In this document: one piece after another, positions 9,115-16,824 of the stretch
Layout: each line of letters opens with the position of its first letter
Position numbering within the stretch: the stretch's first letter is position 1
Assembly (NCBI GenBank): GCA_902478945.1
Contig: CABSMX010000011.1
Location: 1 to 32,089 of the forward strand
Reading direction: 5' to 3'
DNA from: an uncultured Collinsella sp.
GTDB lineage: Bacteria > Actinomycetota > Coriobacteriia > Coriobacteriales > Coriobacteriaceae
DNA length: 32,089 nt
The notes under the pieces: model-generated
Seen by the model: only the letters and a program-made list of their open reading frames with translations
Databases searched by the model: none
What the model was told of the DNA's origin: nothing
Made by a program: the position numbers and the translations under genes

Positions 9115-10701
9115 TTGATTTCTCCAATCTGTTGGTTCGTGGCATTCCTCGTCGCTCTCGTCGCGCTCTGCTATTCCATACACTTGGAACGGCACAACTA
9201 TCAGCACAAACTCTTTGGCTTCGAGATCAATTCCAACCGTCGCATCGTCGCCTTTGGAATTCTTGCTCTTGGCGCTTTTTGCCTATTTGCCCCCGTTACC
9301 TGGGCGCAGTGCTTTTCTTCGGATCTTGGCGAGGGCTGGGAGCCGGGAGCCTTCAACTTTATCAGCTGGGTCATCACCAACTTCTTTGCCGTGGGATGGA
9401 CAACGACCATCCAGACCGGCCTCACCGATGTGACGTCAACCGTCTATAGCGCTATTCCCCTTGGCGGCAGCATTGCCGGCCAGGTATTCAACTTGCTCTA
9501 TTCGCTGCTCACACTTGCATACATCATCGCCCTTCCCGTTGAAATTGGCCTATTTGCCTTCAACGCTGTTGCTACGCGTCTCTCGGGCAGCGTTATCAAG
9601 CGTCATCTCAAATATGCCGACCATGCAATTATCTTTGAGAGTGTCGACGCCAACACCGAGTTGCTCGCGCGTGATATCGTTAACAACATCAAAGACGGAA
9701 CACTCAATAACGCGAATGGCAACGGCGACATCGCCCTCATCTTCTGTCTAGGCAGCGACGAGGACAGCGAACGTCAGCGCGTGCTGCGCAATCTGTGCCA
9801 GGGCTATGTGCGCTATGTGTTCACCGACACCGAAGCAGCCGATGTGCTCACAACGATTACGTCGCTGCGCGATGCAGTTAAGCATCTGCTCGCAGTTGAC
9901 GTCGTCGCAACGAGCGAAGAAACCGAACACAATGTCAGCGCAACGATCGACATGCTCGAAGCGACGCACAGGGATCCTCAGGCCGGCTGCACGCCCAAGA
10001 TTACGCTCCATTGCACCCACAAGAACCCCGATGATGCCCAGATCTTCGATGCCATCAAAGCCGACAATGAGCCAACCTGTCTTCACTTGCTCTCACGCGT
10101 ACAAGACGAAATATACGATGTACTTGAAGAAGCTCCGCTCTACAGCGTGCTCGAGCCCATCGATATCTCCGTCAACCCGAATCCCAAGCCTCAGAATCTC
10201 ACCGTTCTCGTTTTCGGCGCAGGCAATTTCGGCATGCAGGCAACACGCACTTCCTTCTGGATGGGCCGCATGCCGGGCGTTCGTCTGAACATTGTTGTTG
10301 TCGACCCCAACGCCCGAACGATACTAGAACGCGAAGCAGCCCGCTACCCTGAGATGTTTGGTGAAAGCTGCAACGGCATACCGACAATTCGCTTTGTAGA
10401 AGCTGAGGCGCCCTCGGTTACAACTGATCGCCTTATTGCAGGAGGCACCGTCACCACGCTGCACTACGATGCTCAAAGCAAGTGTGTATCGTCCAAGGCC
10501 GACAGCGCGCTAATTACCGATGACGCTCGTCTTTACGCTTTTGTAACCATGGGAGATTGTGGACAAAAACCTCTCCTATTCGCTCATGCTCCAACGTCAG
10601 ATCTTCAATCGCTTTATCGACCAGGGCTCACCGGACTACACCAAACAGCAACCCGTCATCTGTCCCCATATCGAGAGCGAAGAAATCCTAGGCGCCCTTA
10701 A
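9115..10701 (+). CDS. Channel-like membrane protein with Rossmann domains (N-terminal part of a frameshifted gene)
   Basis: The protein starts with about four hydrophobic segments (residues about 4-22, 43-63, 81-101 and 120-148), with a pore-like FFAVGWTTTIQTG between the third and fourth. Two Rossmann-like regions resembling RCK/TrkA-N domains of potassium channels follow: one near HAIIFESVDANTELLARDI (about 170) and one with the nucleotide-binding loop VFGAGNFG (about 367). I choose TTG at 9115 because AGGAGG sits eight bases upstream; the in-frame ATG at 9061 has no ribosome site. The frame breaks near 10556-10562 after VTMGDC, and the remaining codons to 10701 are out-of-frame tail. The true continuation is the next frame, where KNLSYSLMLQRQIF resumes at once. 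Probably one ancestral protein of about 800 residues. The channel function is an inference. Confidence 0.7.
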   Translation: MISPICWFVAFLVALVALCYSIHLERHNYQHKLFGFEINSNRRIVAFGILALGAFCLFAPVTWAQCFSSDLGEGWEPGAFNFISWVITNFFAVGWTTTIQTGLTDVTSTVYSAIPLGGSIAGQVFNLLYSLLTLAYIIALPVEIGLFAFNAVATRLSGSVIKRHLKYADHAIIFESVDANTELLARDIVNNIKDGTLNNANGNGDIALIFCLGSDEDSERQRVLRNLCQGYVRYVFTDTEAADVLTTITSLRDAVKHLLAVDVVATSEETEHNVSATIDMLEATHRDPQAGCTPKITLHCTHKNPDDAQIFDAIKADNEPTCLHLLSRVQDEIYDVLEEAPLYSVLEPIDISVNPNPKPQNLTVLVFGAGNFGMQATRTSFWMGRMPGVRLNIVVVDPNARTILEREAARYPEMFGESCNGIPTIRFVEAEAPSVTTDRLIAGGTVTTLHYDAQSKCVSSKADSALITDDARLYAFVTMGDCGQKPLLFAHAPTSDLQSLYRPGLTGLHQTATRHLSPYRERRNPRRP

Positions 10702-11533
10702 AAGCCTCGATAAGACTCAGACAACTGGCAAAGACGCCGCCAATATCATGCATCCGTTTGGTGCCCGCAAGGCGTTCTACACCTACGGCAACATCATCAA
10801 TGACGAGCGCGAGCGCCTGGCCGTACAGATCAATGCGGCATACGACCTTTGCTTTAATGGCTCCATTAAGAATGATTTTGACGCAACACTCGCTGTTGAT
10901 AAGGCAGTCAATAGTTACAACGGCAAAGAATCCAACAAGAGCAGCAGCCGAGCTTCAGCAGCACATATCCCCTACCGCTTCTGGGCGCTTGGCTTTAGCC
11001 ACGCCGACGTGGAGCAGGGATCCTTCGAACATGCCTGGAGGGAGAAGCTGCAGGGCAAGGTCAAGCCGGCTTCGAATAACGACAACATTGCCAATGCGAT
11101 ATTGAGCTCCGTCGTTCCCGACGCAGCCACCAAAGCCGAGTTCGATGCCAGCGAGCAGAAGAACCGCGAGGAATTCGCCCTTATCTGTCGTTTAGGGGAC
11201 ATGGAGCACGATCGCTGGCTCGCTTACTGCCAGGCAACGGGTATGACCGAACTGGGACACGGCACCGTCGAACAGGAACGCGAGCAGCGTATGCGTGCAG
11301 CAGTCGTCGATGCGTTCCTGAGCGGCAAGCCCAACAAGAGTGGGGCCGAAGGCGTTCGCAAGTCCGACACCCTCATGCGTCACGCCTACATGACACCCGA
11401 TAACGACGTACTCGGCGCTCGCGGATTCTTGCTAGGCAAAGACGTCTACGCCTACGACCGAATCATCGTCGCCCTCTCAGCCCGCATCGCCAAGGGAAAT
11501 GTTGTCAAGCCCAAGAAGGACATGGATAAATAG
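10559..11533 (+). CDS. RyR-like domain (C-terminal part of the frameshifted channel gene)
   Basis: This frame is open from about 10547, overlaps the previous one and is shifted by one base. Its GTG at 10559 has GGAG only three bases upstream, too close for a normal start, so separate translation is doubtful. The visible sequence completes a Rossmann-type domain, then from about residue 205 shows LICRLGDMEHDRWLAYCQ with a following glycine and later SDTLMRHAYMTPDN. This matches the ryanodine-receptor (RyR) repeat signature: an EH-x-RW helix, then an H-x-x-(L/M)-x-P segment. Bacterial RyR-like domains are known in predicted nucleotide-signalling conflict proteins. Removing one T near 10557 would restore GDVDKNLS and a single protein. 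The stop lies 25 bases before the TIR start. Whether the shift is a mutation, a sequencing error or programmed cannot be told here. Confidence 0.65.
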   Translation: MDKNLSYSLMLQRQIFNRFIDQGSPDYTKQQPVICPHIESEEILGALKSLDKTQTTGKDAANIMHPFGARKAFYTYGNIINDERERLAVQINAAYDLCFNGSIKNDFDATLAVDKAVNSYNGKESNKSSSRASAAHIPYRFWALGFSHADVEQGSFEHAWREKLQGKVKPASNNDNIANAILSSVVPDAATKAEFDASEQKNREEFALICRLGDMEHDRWLAYCQATGMTELGHGTVEQEREQRMRAAVVDAFLSGKPNKSGAEGVRKSDTLMRHAYMTPDNDVLGARGFLLGKDVYAYDRIIVALSARIAKGNVVKPKKDMDK

Positions 11534-11558
11534 CGATTTCAATCGAGAGGATTGCAAC

Positions 11559-12782
11559 ATGGGAAAGCCATCCGCCGCAAATCTAAAGCAAGATAGCGAG
11601 GGCCACACCCTTCTGCGGATATTCGTAAGCTACCGACGTGCGGACAACACATTCAACCACATGCTCGATATCGTTGACAGAACCCTAGATATGCTCAACA
11701 CAAGCAAAGATATGCTTGCTTTGACCGACTATCGAATTGACAAGTTCACCGATATCGTCTCCATCGATTACGGGCAGCGCTGGGAACAGAAGATGAATGA
11801 AGCTCTCGAAGGCTCGGACATCCTGCTTGCTTTCATAACGCCTGGCTATATCGAAAGCAAGAACTGCTGTCACGAATACAATCATTTCCTTGAAAACGCT
11901 GAAGGAGAAAATGATGAAAAAACTGACAAGGACGATAGGCCTCGCCGGTGCATTCCCGTTTTTTGGACAAGCCAAGATAAAATTGAAGCGAATCTAAAAA
12001 AGAAATATGGTGAAAGCCCCGACGGAGAACCCACTGCAAAAGAAAAATCCAGTCAAACTAGCTCGGACAGCCATGACGACAAAAACGATCATGACGAGTC
12101 ACTCGCTAAAGAACAGACCCGAGGAATCCGCGATAAGGAAAGCGGCGACAAAAGCGTCTCCGATAATCCCTCAAAAGATAAGAACTCAGCAAAAAACGCC
12201 CATAGCACTTGGGAGGCAATCAAAGAGCTCAATGGCCTGGAGGCGGTCCTCCCTAAGTTCATTGAGCTTCTTAAGGACGATGCGCAGGGGTCTGATTACG
12301 ATTTCGTGAAAGACTGTATCGTTCGCTGGCTTGCTAACAAGATTTTCATCGTTGCAGATTCAATCATTAAGAGCAAACAAATGGTTGAGGAAGAGGATTC
12401 TACGATTGCGGAAGCGAAGACGGTCAAGACATTAGACGACGAGCTTGCCGCCGCACTTTCCGGCCATGTGTTTCATCTCTCGACAAAGAACTCCGAAGGG
12501 ACCGCTCATGTGTCTGATGGCGTTTTTATCGTCGAAAAAGGCACGAAGATTGCCAGGGATCTTACGGTAAGCTGCCCGGTCTCCGTCATCAAGCAACGCA
12601 ACGCGCATGCAGACCTCATAGAGGATTACGTGCTCACCGATGACATTGCGTTTTCGAGTCCCTCGGCGGCAGCGGGATTCGTAGCAGGCCGAAGCTCCAA
12701 CGGTAAAACTATGTGGACGACCGATGAAAATAAAACCATCAACGATCTTGAGGAGGAATACAGGAAGGGAAAACAGTCGTAA
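11559..12782 (+). CDS. TIR-domain protein with C-terminal DUF4357
   Basis: A 407-residue protein. The N-terminal TIR domain (residues about 18-137) shows LRIFVSYRRAD (first strand and loop), SDILLAFITPGYIESKNCC and the conserved Glu in CCHEYNHFLE (about residue 106, the usual catalytic Glu position of TIR NADases), then RCIPVFW. A long charged, low-complexity linker (about 140-215) follows, then a helical region. The C-terminal 50 residues match DUF4357: FSSPSAAAGFVAGRSSNGK, then W and a final ...L-EEEY. TIR domains are known to hydrolyse or cyclise NAD+ in bacterial immunity (for example Thoeris); activity here is predicted only. The ATG at 11559 has GAGAGG eight bases upstream. It is the last gene before the bidirectional terminator and directly follows the RyR-bearing channel gene. 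Confidence 0.85.
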   Translation: MGKPSAANLKQDSEGHTLLRIFVSYRRADNTFNHMLDIVDRTLDMLNTSKDMLALTDYRIDKFTDIVSIDYGQRWEQKMNEALEGSDILLAFITPGYIESKNCCHEYNHFLENAEGENDEKTDKDDRPRRCIPVFWTSQDKIEANLKKKYGESPDGEPTAKEKSSQTSSDSHDDKNDHDESLAKEQTRGIRDKESGDKSVSDNPSKDKNSAKNAHSTWEAIKELNGLEAVLPKFIELLKDDAQGSDYDFVKDCIVRWLANKIFIVADSIIKSKQMVEEEDSTIAEAKTVKTLDDELAAALSGHVFHLSTKNSEGTAHVSDGVFIVEKGTKIARDLTVSCPVSVIKQRNAHADLIEDYVLTDDIAFSSPSAAAGFVAGRSSNGKTMWTTDENKTINDLEEEYRKGKQS

Positions 12783-12822
12783 GAGAAAAATGGGCTGGAA
12801 AGAAAACCATCCAGTAATAATG

Positions 12823-12874
12823 AACAAAAAGAAGCGGGGCTCGGAAATAACCGAGCCCCGCTTCTTTTTGTTCG
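12823..12874. terminator. Bidirectional terminator between converging operons
   Basis: A perfect 23-bp inverted repeat (12823-12845 and 12852-12874) with a six-base loop AAATAA. The GC core GCGGGGCTCGG/CCGAGCCCCGC is flanked by an A-run on the left and a T-run on the right, so it works in both directions. It closes the TIR operon on the plus strand and the ten-gene operon on the minus strand. Confidence 0.93.
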
Positions 12875-12918
12875 TTTATGGCCTTGCAGCAATAGTTACT
12901 CTGCCGCTTCAAGAGACC

Positions 12919-13983
12919 CTACCGCTCCTCCAGCGTCCAGCCCTTCTGGGCGCAAAGATCGCGCAGGGTAGCCACCAGGTCCGCGTTGGTGTTGCTGTCG
13001 ACCACGATCTTGTCGATGTGATCAGCGGCAATGTTGAGCTTGGGGAACGAGTGGCTGCAACCCGACAGGTTGAGCTCACCGACGTTGCAGGTAATCTCGA
13101 GTGCGCCAAGAATGTCATCATTCGAAAGATCAATCTTCTCGACGTCACCCTGAAGACCTTGGTCAACGGTAAAGAACATTAGGTTCTTAAGACCCGAGGC
13201 GTTGATGGAACTGACAGCACCCTTAAGGCCCTCGATCTTAAAGGAATTAAGCTTGGGACAGACGCTCAGGTCGAGGTCCTGGGTCGTCATGTCGCCAAAC
13301 TTGAGCACCTCAAGTGCCTCGAGCTCGCTAAAGTCCGCACTCTTGGCGCTCAGGGTATTGATGCCGAGCGTATCGAGCTTGTCCAGCTTGCTAATGGGCG
13401 TGAAATCCGTCACCTCGTCGGTCACGACCAGCCTCGTGATGCACTGAGTCTCCTTGGCGGTCAGCTGGCCATCGTCATCGTTATCGTAGTCGGCAAGCAG
13501 CCCGTGCAGCGTATCATCCGAAATCGCATCAACATCGACGAGACCTTTTTCTTTCTTGGTCTCGGAGCCAGAGGCGTCAGTTGAGCTCGACTCTTTAGAG
13601 GCGCTCGACGAGGCTCCCCCGCCGCCCTGCACGTCACCGACGCCGCCAATCACGGAGAAAACGGCAACCGCGCCTATGACCACAACCGCCGCAAGCACTA
13701 CCAGGGCGCGAACGCCGCCCAAGCGAGAGACGGCTTCATTAGCACGCTCAGCTGCCTGTCCATTCGGCTGGCCGGCAGGGCGAGGGATCCGACTTGTCGA
13801 ACGCCCCGGCGTCTGCTGCGCCTGCCCAGCAGGCTTTTCGGTTGCCTGCCCGTTCGGACGCATATTCACCCGCACATCCGACGTCTCGGCAGCCTGCTCA
13901 TGAGCCCCGCCCGAAGGCTGCTCGGTCACACGCTGAACCCGTTCGTCATCCCGCCAAGACATGTCGGGCTTAAAATTCGCCAT
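12919..13983 (-). CDS. Membrane protein with EF-hand-like loop and repeat-rich ectodomain (copy B)
   Basis: A 354-residue single-pass membrane protein. Residues 1-90 are hydrophilic and rich in Gln/Pro/Gly; a transmembrane segment lies at about 91-113 (ALVVLAAVVVIGAVAVF). After a Ser-rich linker comes a calcium-loop-like D-x-D-x-D-G-x-L-x-x-x-E (DNDDDGQLTAKE, about 167-178). The rest has leucine-rich-repeat-like periodicity (LDTLGINTLSAKSADFSEL, LEVLKFGD) and ends DKIVVDSNTNADLV...W-T-LE. No signal peptide is seen; the repeat part is predicted outside. It is a paralogue of the next gene upstream, sharing TM, EF-hand-like loop and C-terminal motif. I choose the ATG at 13983 because AGGAG lies seven bases upstream; the ATG at 13998 lacks this. 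Last gene of the operon. The role may be sensing or display of an extracellular domain (inference). Confidence 0.78.
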   Translation of the reverse strand: MANFKPDMSWRDDERVQRVTEQPSGGAHEQAAETSDVRVNMRPNGQATEKPAGQAQQTPGRSTSRIPRPAGQPNGQAAERANEAVSRLGGVRALVVLAAVVVIGAVAVFSVIGGVGDVQGGGGASSSASKESSSTDASGSETKKEKGLVDVDAISDDTLHGLLADYDNDDDGQLTAKETQCITRLVVTDEVTDFTPISKLDKLDTLGINTLSAKSADFSELEALEVLKFGDMTTQDLDLSVCPKLNSFKIEGLKGAVSSINASGLKNLMFFTVDQGLQGDVEKIDLSNDDILGALEITCNVGELNLSGCSHSFPKLNIAADHIDKIVVDSNTNADLVATLRDLCAQKGWTLEER

Positions 13984-14010
13984 ATCGCATCTCCTCACTT
14001 GAGCGCATCG

Positions 14011-14916
14011 CTACTGCTGCTCCATGGTGTAGCCGTAGTCACTGCTCATTTTTTGCAAATACTCGACCAGGCTGCTGCTCGTGTCGCTGTCGTACAAGAT
14101 CTTGCCAACACAATTGGGTGTAAAAGTGAAATGGAAGGCATCTTCCCTGCCTGCCCCGCACAGATTGAGTGTATCGACTCTGCAACCGATCTTCAGGACC
14201 TTGAGGTTCACATCACCCGACAGGTCAAGCGTCCCAATACTGCCATCAAGGCCTTCGATCTGGACGTTCGTCAACGAGGACATGTTTTTGGCATTCAAGG
14301 TATCGACGGGGCTCTCGAGCCTGTGTATGGTAACGCGCTGTAGCTGAGGAAAACGTGTGAGATCAACCTGAGGCACCGAGCAGTCGCCAATGGACAGATG
14401 AGTAATATTGCTAATGGAGCTTATGTCGTAGCTTTCGCTGTCGTAGTCGCCAATGCCAAACGTCGTGATGTTGTGGAAGTTGGCCAACAGTGGAAGCGAA
14501 TCAAACGACTCGACGTCGATTGAGCTAGCTTCATCCGCAGTCTCTTGCGAAATATTGCCGTCCTCATCTGTATCGAGCGCTAAGTCCGAGCGTAGCGCCT
14601 CGTCCGTAATTTCATCGAGCGTAAGCACTGTGGCCTTTTTCGCTTCTTCCTGATGGCGCTCTTCTTTTTCCTTTTTACGCTGAGCGCGCGCCGCCTCGTC
14701 TTCTTGCTGTTGTTTGGCCTCGGCGCGCTGCTCGGTCTGCCGATTGGTGTCGGAGATGCCGCTTGTGATGGACGTGACCGCCACAATGGCGATGACCACC
14801 ACCACGGCAAGAACGATCACCACGCGCGGACCGCCCAGGCGGTTCACGATATCGTTGACATCCGATCCGTTGGACCCGGCGCCCCCGCGGCCAGACCCGT
14901 TCTGATTAATTGCCAT
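14011..14916 (-). CDS. Membrane protein with EF-hand-like loop and repeat-rich ectodomain (copy A)
   Basis: A 301-residue paralogue of the following gene. The short Gly/Asn-rich N-terminus is followed by a transmembrane segment at about 31-50 (RVVIVLAVVVVIAIVAV), a charged helical stalk (QRAEAKQQQEDEAARAQRKK, then more Lys/Glu), and LTLDEITDEALRSDLALDTDEDG, a degenerate calcium-loop-like segment whose final acidic residue is one place early. The C-terminal part has repeat strands (ITHLSIGDC, LQRVTIHRL, LTNVQIEGL, LKVLKIGC) and ends GKILYDSDTSSSLVEYL...YTMEQQ, matching the paralogue. A GGAGGGGG ribosome site is eight bases before the ATG. Gaps to its neighbours are 21 and 27 bases, so it is in the same operon. 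Confidence 0.78.
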   Translation of the reverse strand: MAINQNGSGRGGAGSNGSDVNDIVNRLGGPRVVIVLAVVVVIAIVAVTSITSGISDTNRQTEQRAEAKQQQEDEAARAQRKKEKEERHQEEAKKATVLTLDEITDEALRSDLALDTDEDGNISQETADEASSIDVESFDSLPLLANFHNITTFGIGDYDSESYDISSISNITHLSIGDCSVPQVDLTRFPQLQRVTIHRLESPVDTLNAKNMSSLTNVQIEGLDGSIGTLDLSGDVNLKVLKIGCRVDTLNLCGAGREDAFHFTFTPNCVGKILYDSDTSSSLVEYLQKMSSDYGYTMEQQ

Positions 14917-14937
14917 CCGTGTTTCCCCCTCCGCCGC

Positions 14938-16179
14938 CTACAGGCGGTCCTTGTCGAAGTAGTCAGCGTCGCGCCAGTCGCCGCGCCAGCGGTAGGCATG
15001 GGCGTTCTCGCGCGACCAGTCGCTCAGGTGGCGCAGGATGAAGCGGCTCATGTCATCCGCGAGCGGCTCGATCGGCCCCACGCGCCGCGCCTCGGCCGCT
15101 CGCTCCCAGAACGAGTACGCCATGAGGTAGAACGTGCCGGCATCGACGTAGTCGCCCGGGTAGGCGGGGTCGTCGAACCAGCCGTGCGTGTCGGGCGTGC
15201 CGTTTTGCTCGCACCACTCCGCCACGTTGAGGGCGAGGCTCATCAGGGTCGTGTAGTCTTGCGGGTCGCCCGAGGCGAGCGCCTCGTGCAGGTTAGACAT
15301 GGGGCCCTCGGCGCCATAGGCCGGGTAGTACAGGTCCCAGATCCTCGACGCCGCGTCGTCAGTAAGCTCCATCTGCGAGGGGCGGTCGCCCAGGCCGTCA
15401 TCGTAGACGGGCGCGTTGGGATCCTCCCCCGTGAAGGCCCCGACGCTGTAATCGAGCGTGGAGGCGCTGTTGCGGGCGCCGCGGGTCGCGCGGGCCATGG
15501 AGCCGAAGACCGAGTAGCCGCTGTGGTAGCCGCGGACCGTCTCGGTGACGAGCCGGCGCAGGCTGAAGTTCGCATGCGCACGGTCGCGGGCCTCGCGGGT
15601 GGCGGCGGAACCGCGGAAGAAATACGTGGCGCCGATGATTAACTGCTTAATGATCAAGCTCAACGGGCCGGCAATGATTTCTGTCAAAACTACGAGAAGA
15701 CCAATGAATACAACAGCGCCCAAAGCGAATGGATTGAATGCGCTATACCCCGGCGCCGGAAGCCCCGTATGCAACACATCGTCTCCGCCAACGTTCAAGT
15801 ACATGCGGTACCAGACCGAGCAGAGCCCCCAAACCGTAAAAATACGCAGCGGGAAATACCGAACAATGGTGGGAATCGCGTCCACGATGCGCGAAAGATT
15901 GATGTTAAAGCGAGGGCGATTCGCGCCCTCGTTGTTTACCGGAGTAGCTGCCTCCGGATTGCCCGGAAGAGGCACGCCAGCGCGTCGCGCACGCAAACGA
16001 TCGAGCCGCTCCTGGGCGGAAGAGGCTTGTGCCTGCGATGCACCTGCCGAAACACGTGTTCCCGCCACCTGTCCCGCAGCCGGCGTCGCATCCCCCTGCT
16101 GGTCATCAACGCGAGAGTTATAGAGGCGCGCAAGTCTCTCCTGCGCCGACATGCCCCCTTGCTGGTTATCGTCTGCCAT
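14938..16179 (-). CDS. Multi-spanning membrane protein, unknown function
   Basis: A 413-residue protein I do not recognise. The N-terminal 90 residues are hydrophilic and contain SAQERLxRL twice (about 11-18 and 54-62). Hydrophobic segments lie at about 110-128, 150-170 and 173-188. The rest (about 190-413) is a soluble domain rich in aromatic and acidic residues (RIWDLYYPAYGAEGPMSNL, NVAEWCEQNGTPD, YWERAAEARR-like). The DNA for the C-terminal half (14940-15620) is visibly richer in G+C than the DNA for the N-terminal half, which may mark a recombination joint. AAAGGCAG precedes the ATG, and a 19-base gap separates it from the upstream 203-residue gene. Probably a membrane component of the operon's system. 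Confidence 0.75.
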   Translation of the reverse strand: MADDNQQGGMSAQERLARLYNSRVDDQQGDATPAAGQVAGTRVSAGASQAQASSAQERLDRLRARRAGVPLPGNPEAATPVNNEGANRPRFNINLSRIVDAIPTIVRYFPLRIFTVWGLCSVWYRMYLNVGGDDVLHTGLPAPGYSAFNPFALGAVVFIGLLVVLTEIIAGPLSLIIKQLIIGATYFFRGSAATREARDRAHANFSLRRLVTETVRGYHSGYSVFGSMARATRGARNSASTLDYSVGAFTGEDPNAPVYDDGLGDRPSQMELTDDAASRIWDLYYPAYGAEGPMSNLHEALASGDPQDYTTLMSLALNVAEWCEQNGTPDTHGWFDDPAYPGDYVDAGTFYLMAYSFWERAAEARRVGPIEPLADDMSRFILRHLSDWSRENAHAYRWRGDWRDADYFDKDRL

Positions 16180-16198
16180 GTGTTCTGCCTTTACCTAA

Positions 16199-16810
16199 TT
16201 AATAATGGAAGTGTGTCTGGGCATAGCGGTTAAGTGCATACCCAAACTCCCTGGTCATCGTCTTGATGGTGTGCGTCTCCATCTTTCTGGTCTGAGGATT
16301 ACGCCGATTGAAGACAAACGTGGGCATAAACCCGCTCACTTCCTGGAAACCGCTCAGCGAATTAAAGGGAATGATGATCGGCGGATTGGAATTACCCGGA
16401 GCGAAAAGTCTACCCGCCACCGCCTTGCTGTTGCCTATGCCGGGGACGAGCATCTTGAGCGCGGGGTGATTATCGAGCGTCGAGCCCTCACGCTTGGCGA
16501 CAATCTCGAGGTGGTTTTCGAAAATCCTGATGGAGCACGGGCGTCCGTCATACGAGCCCAAGCCCTCATTGATTACCACGTCATTCCGGATTTCGCGTTG
16601 CGCCATGTTCGAACGAGAACGTGCATTCGTCTGAGAGCCGCGCTGGGACGCCACGTTCTCAATACCCAACATGTCGTCAAAAGCGCCCATGGCACGTCGC
16701 TCGGTGCCATGAAGGCCATCGTTTCTCCGCGGCGCAGCCGAATTGCCGGCATTCGGGCCGGCCCCCGAATAGCCTCCCGGAATCAGCTTACGAAAATTTA
16801 AAGTTGGCAT
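16199..16810 (-). CDS. Small soluble protein in the kinase operon, unknown function
   Basis: A 203-residue protein with no recognisable family. The first 75 residues are Gly/Asn/Arg-rich and look disordered. From about residue 77 to the end there is a compact, probably beta-rich domain: RNDVVINEGLGSYDGRPCSI, RIFENHLEIVAKREG, PPIIIPFNSLSGFQEVSGF, TFVFNRRN and a C-terminal helix ending AQTHFHY. The strand pattern (RIFENHLEI, then IIIPFNSLSGF) loosely suggests a PH-like or GRAM-like fold, but this is speculation. The ATG at 16810 has AAAGGG upstream. It lies 14 bases after the large kinase gene, in the same operon. Confidence 0.7.
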   Translation of the reverse strand: MPTLNFRKLIPGGYSGAGPNAGNSAAPRRNDGLHGTERRAMGAFDDMLGIENVASQRGSQTNARSRSNMAQREIRNDVVINEGLGSYDGRPCSIRIFENHLEIVAKREGSTLDNHPALKMLVPGIGNSKAVAGRLFAPGNSNPPIIIPFNSLSGFQEVSGFMPTFVFNRRNPQTRKMETHTIKTMTREFGYALNRYAQTHFHY

Positions 16811-16824
16811 GGTTGAATTTCCCT

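Noticed and set aside
14653..15642. 329-residue plus-strand open frame
   Set aside because: Antisense to the end of the 413-residue gene and the start of the EF-hand-like gene; no ribosome site or domain.
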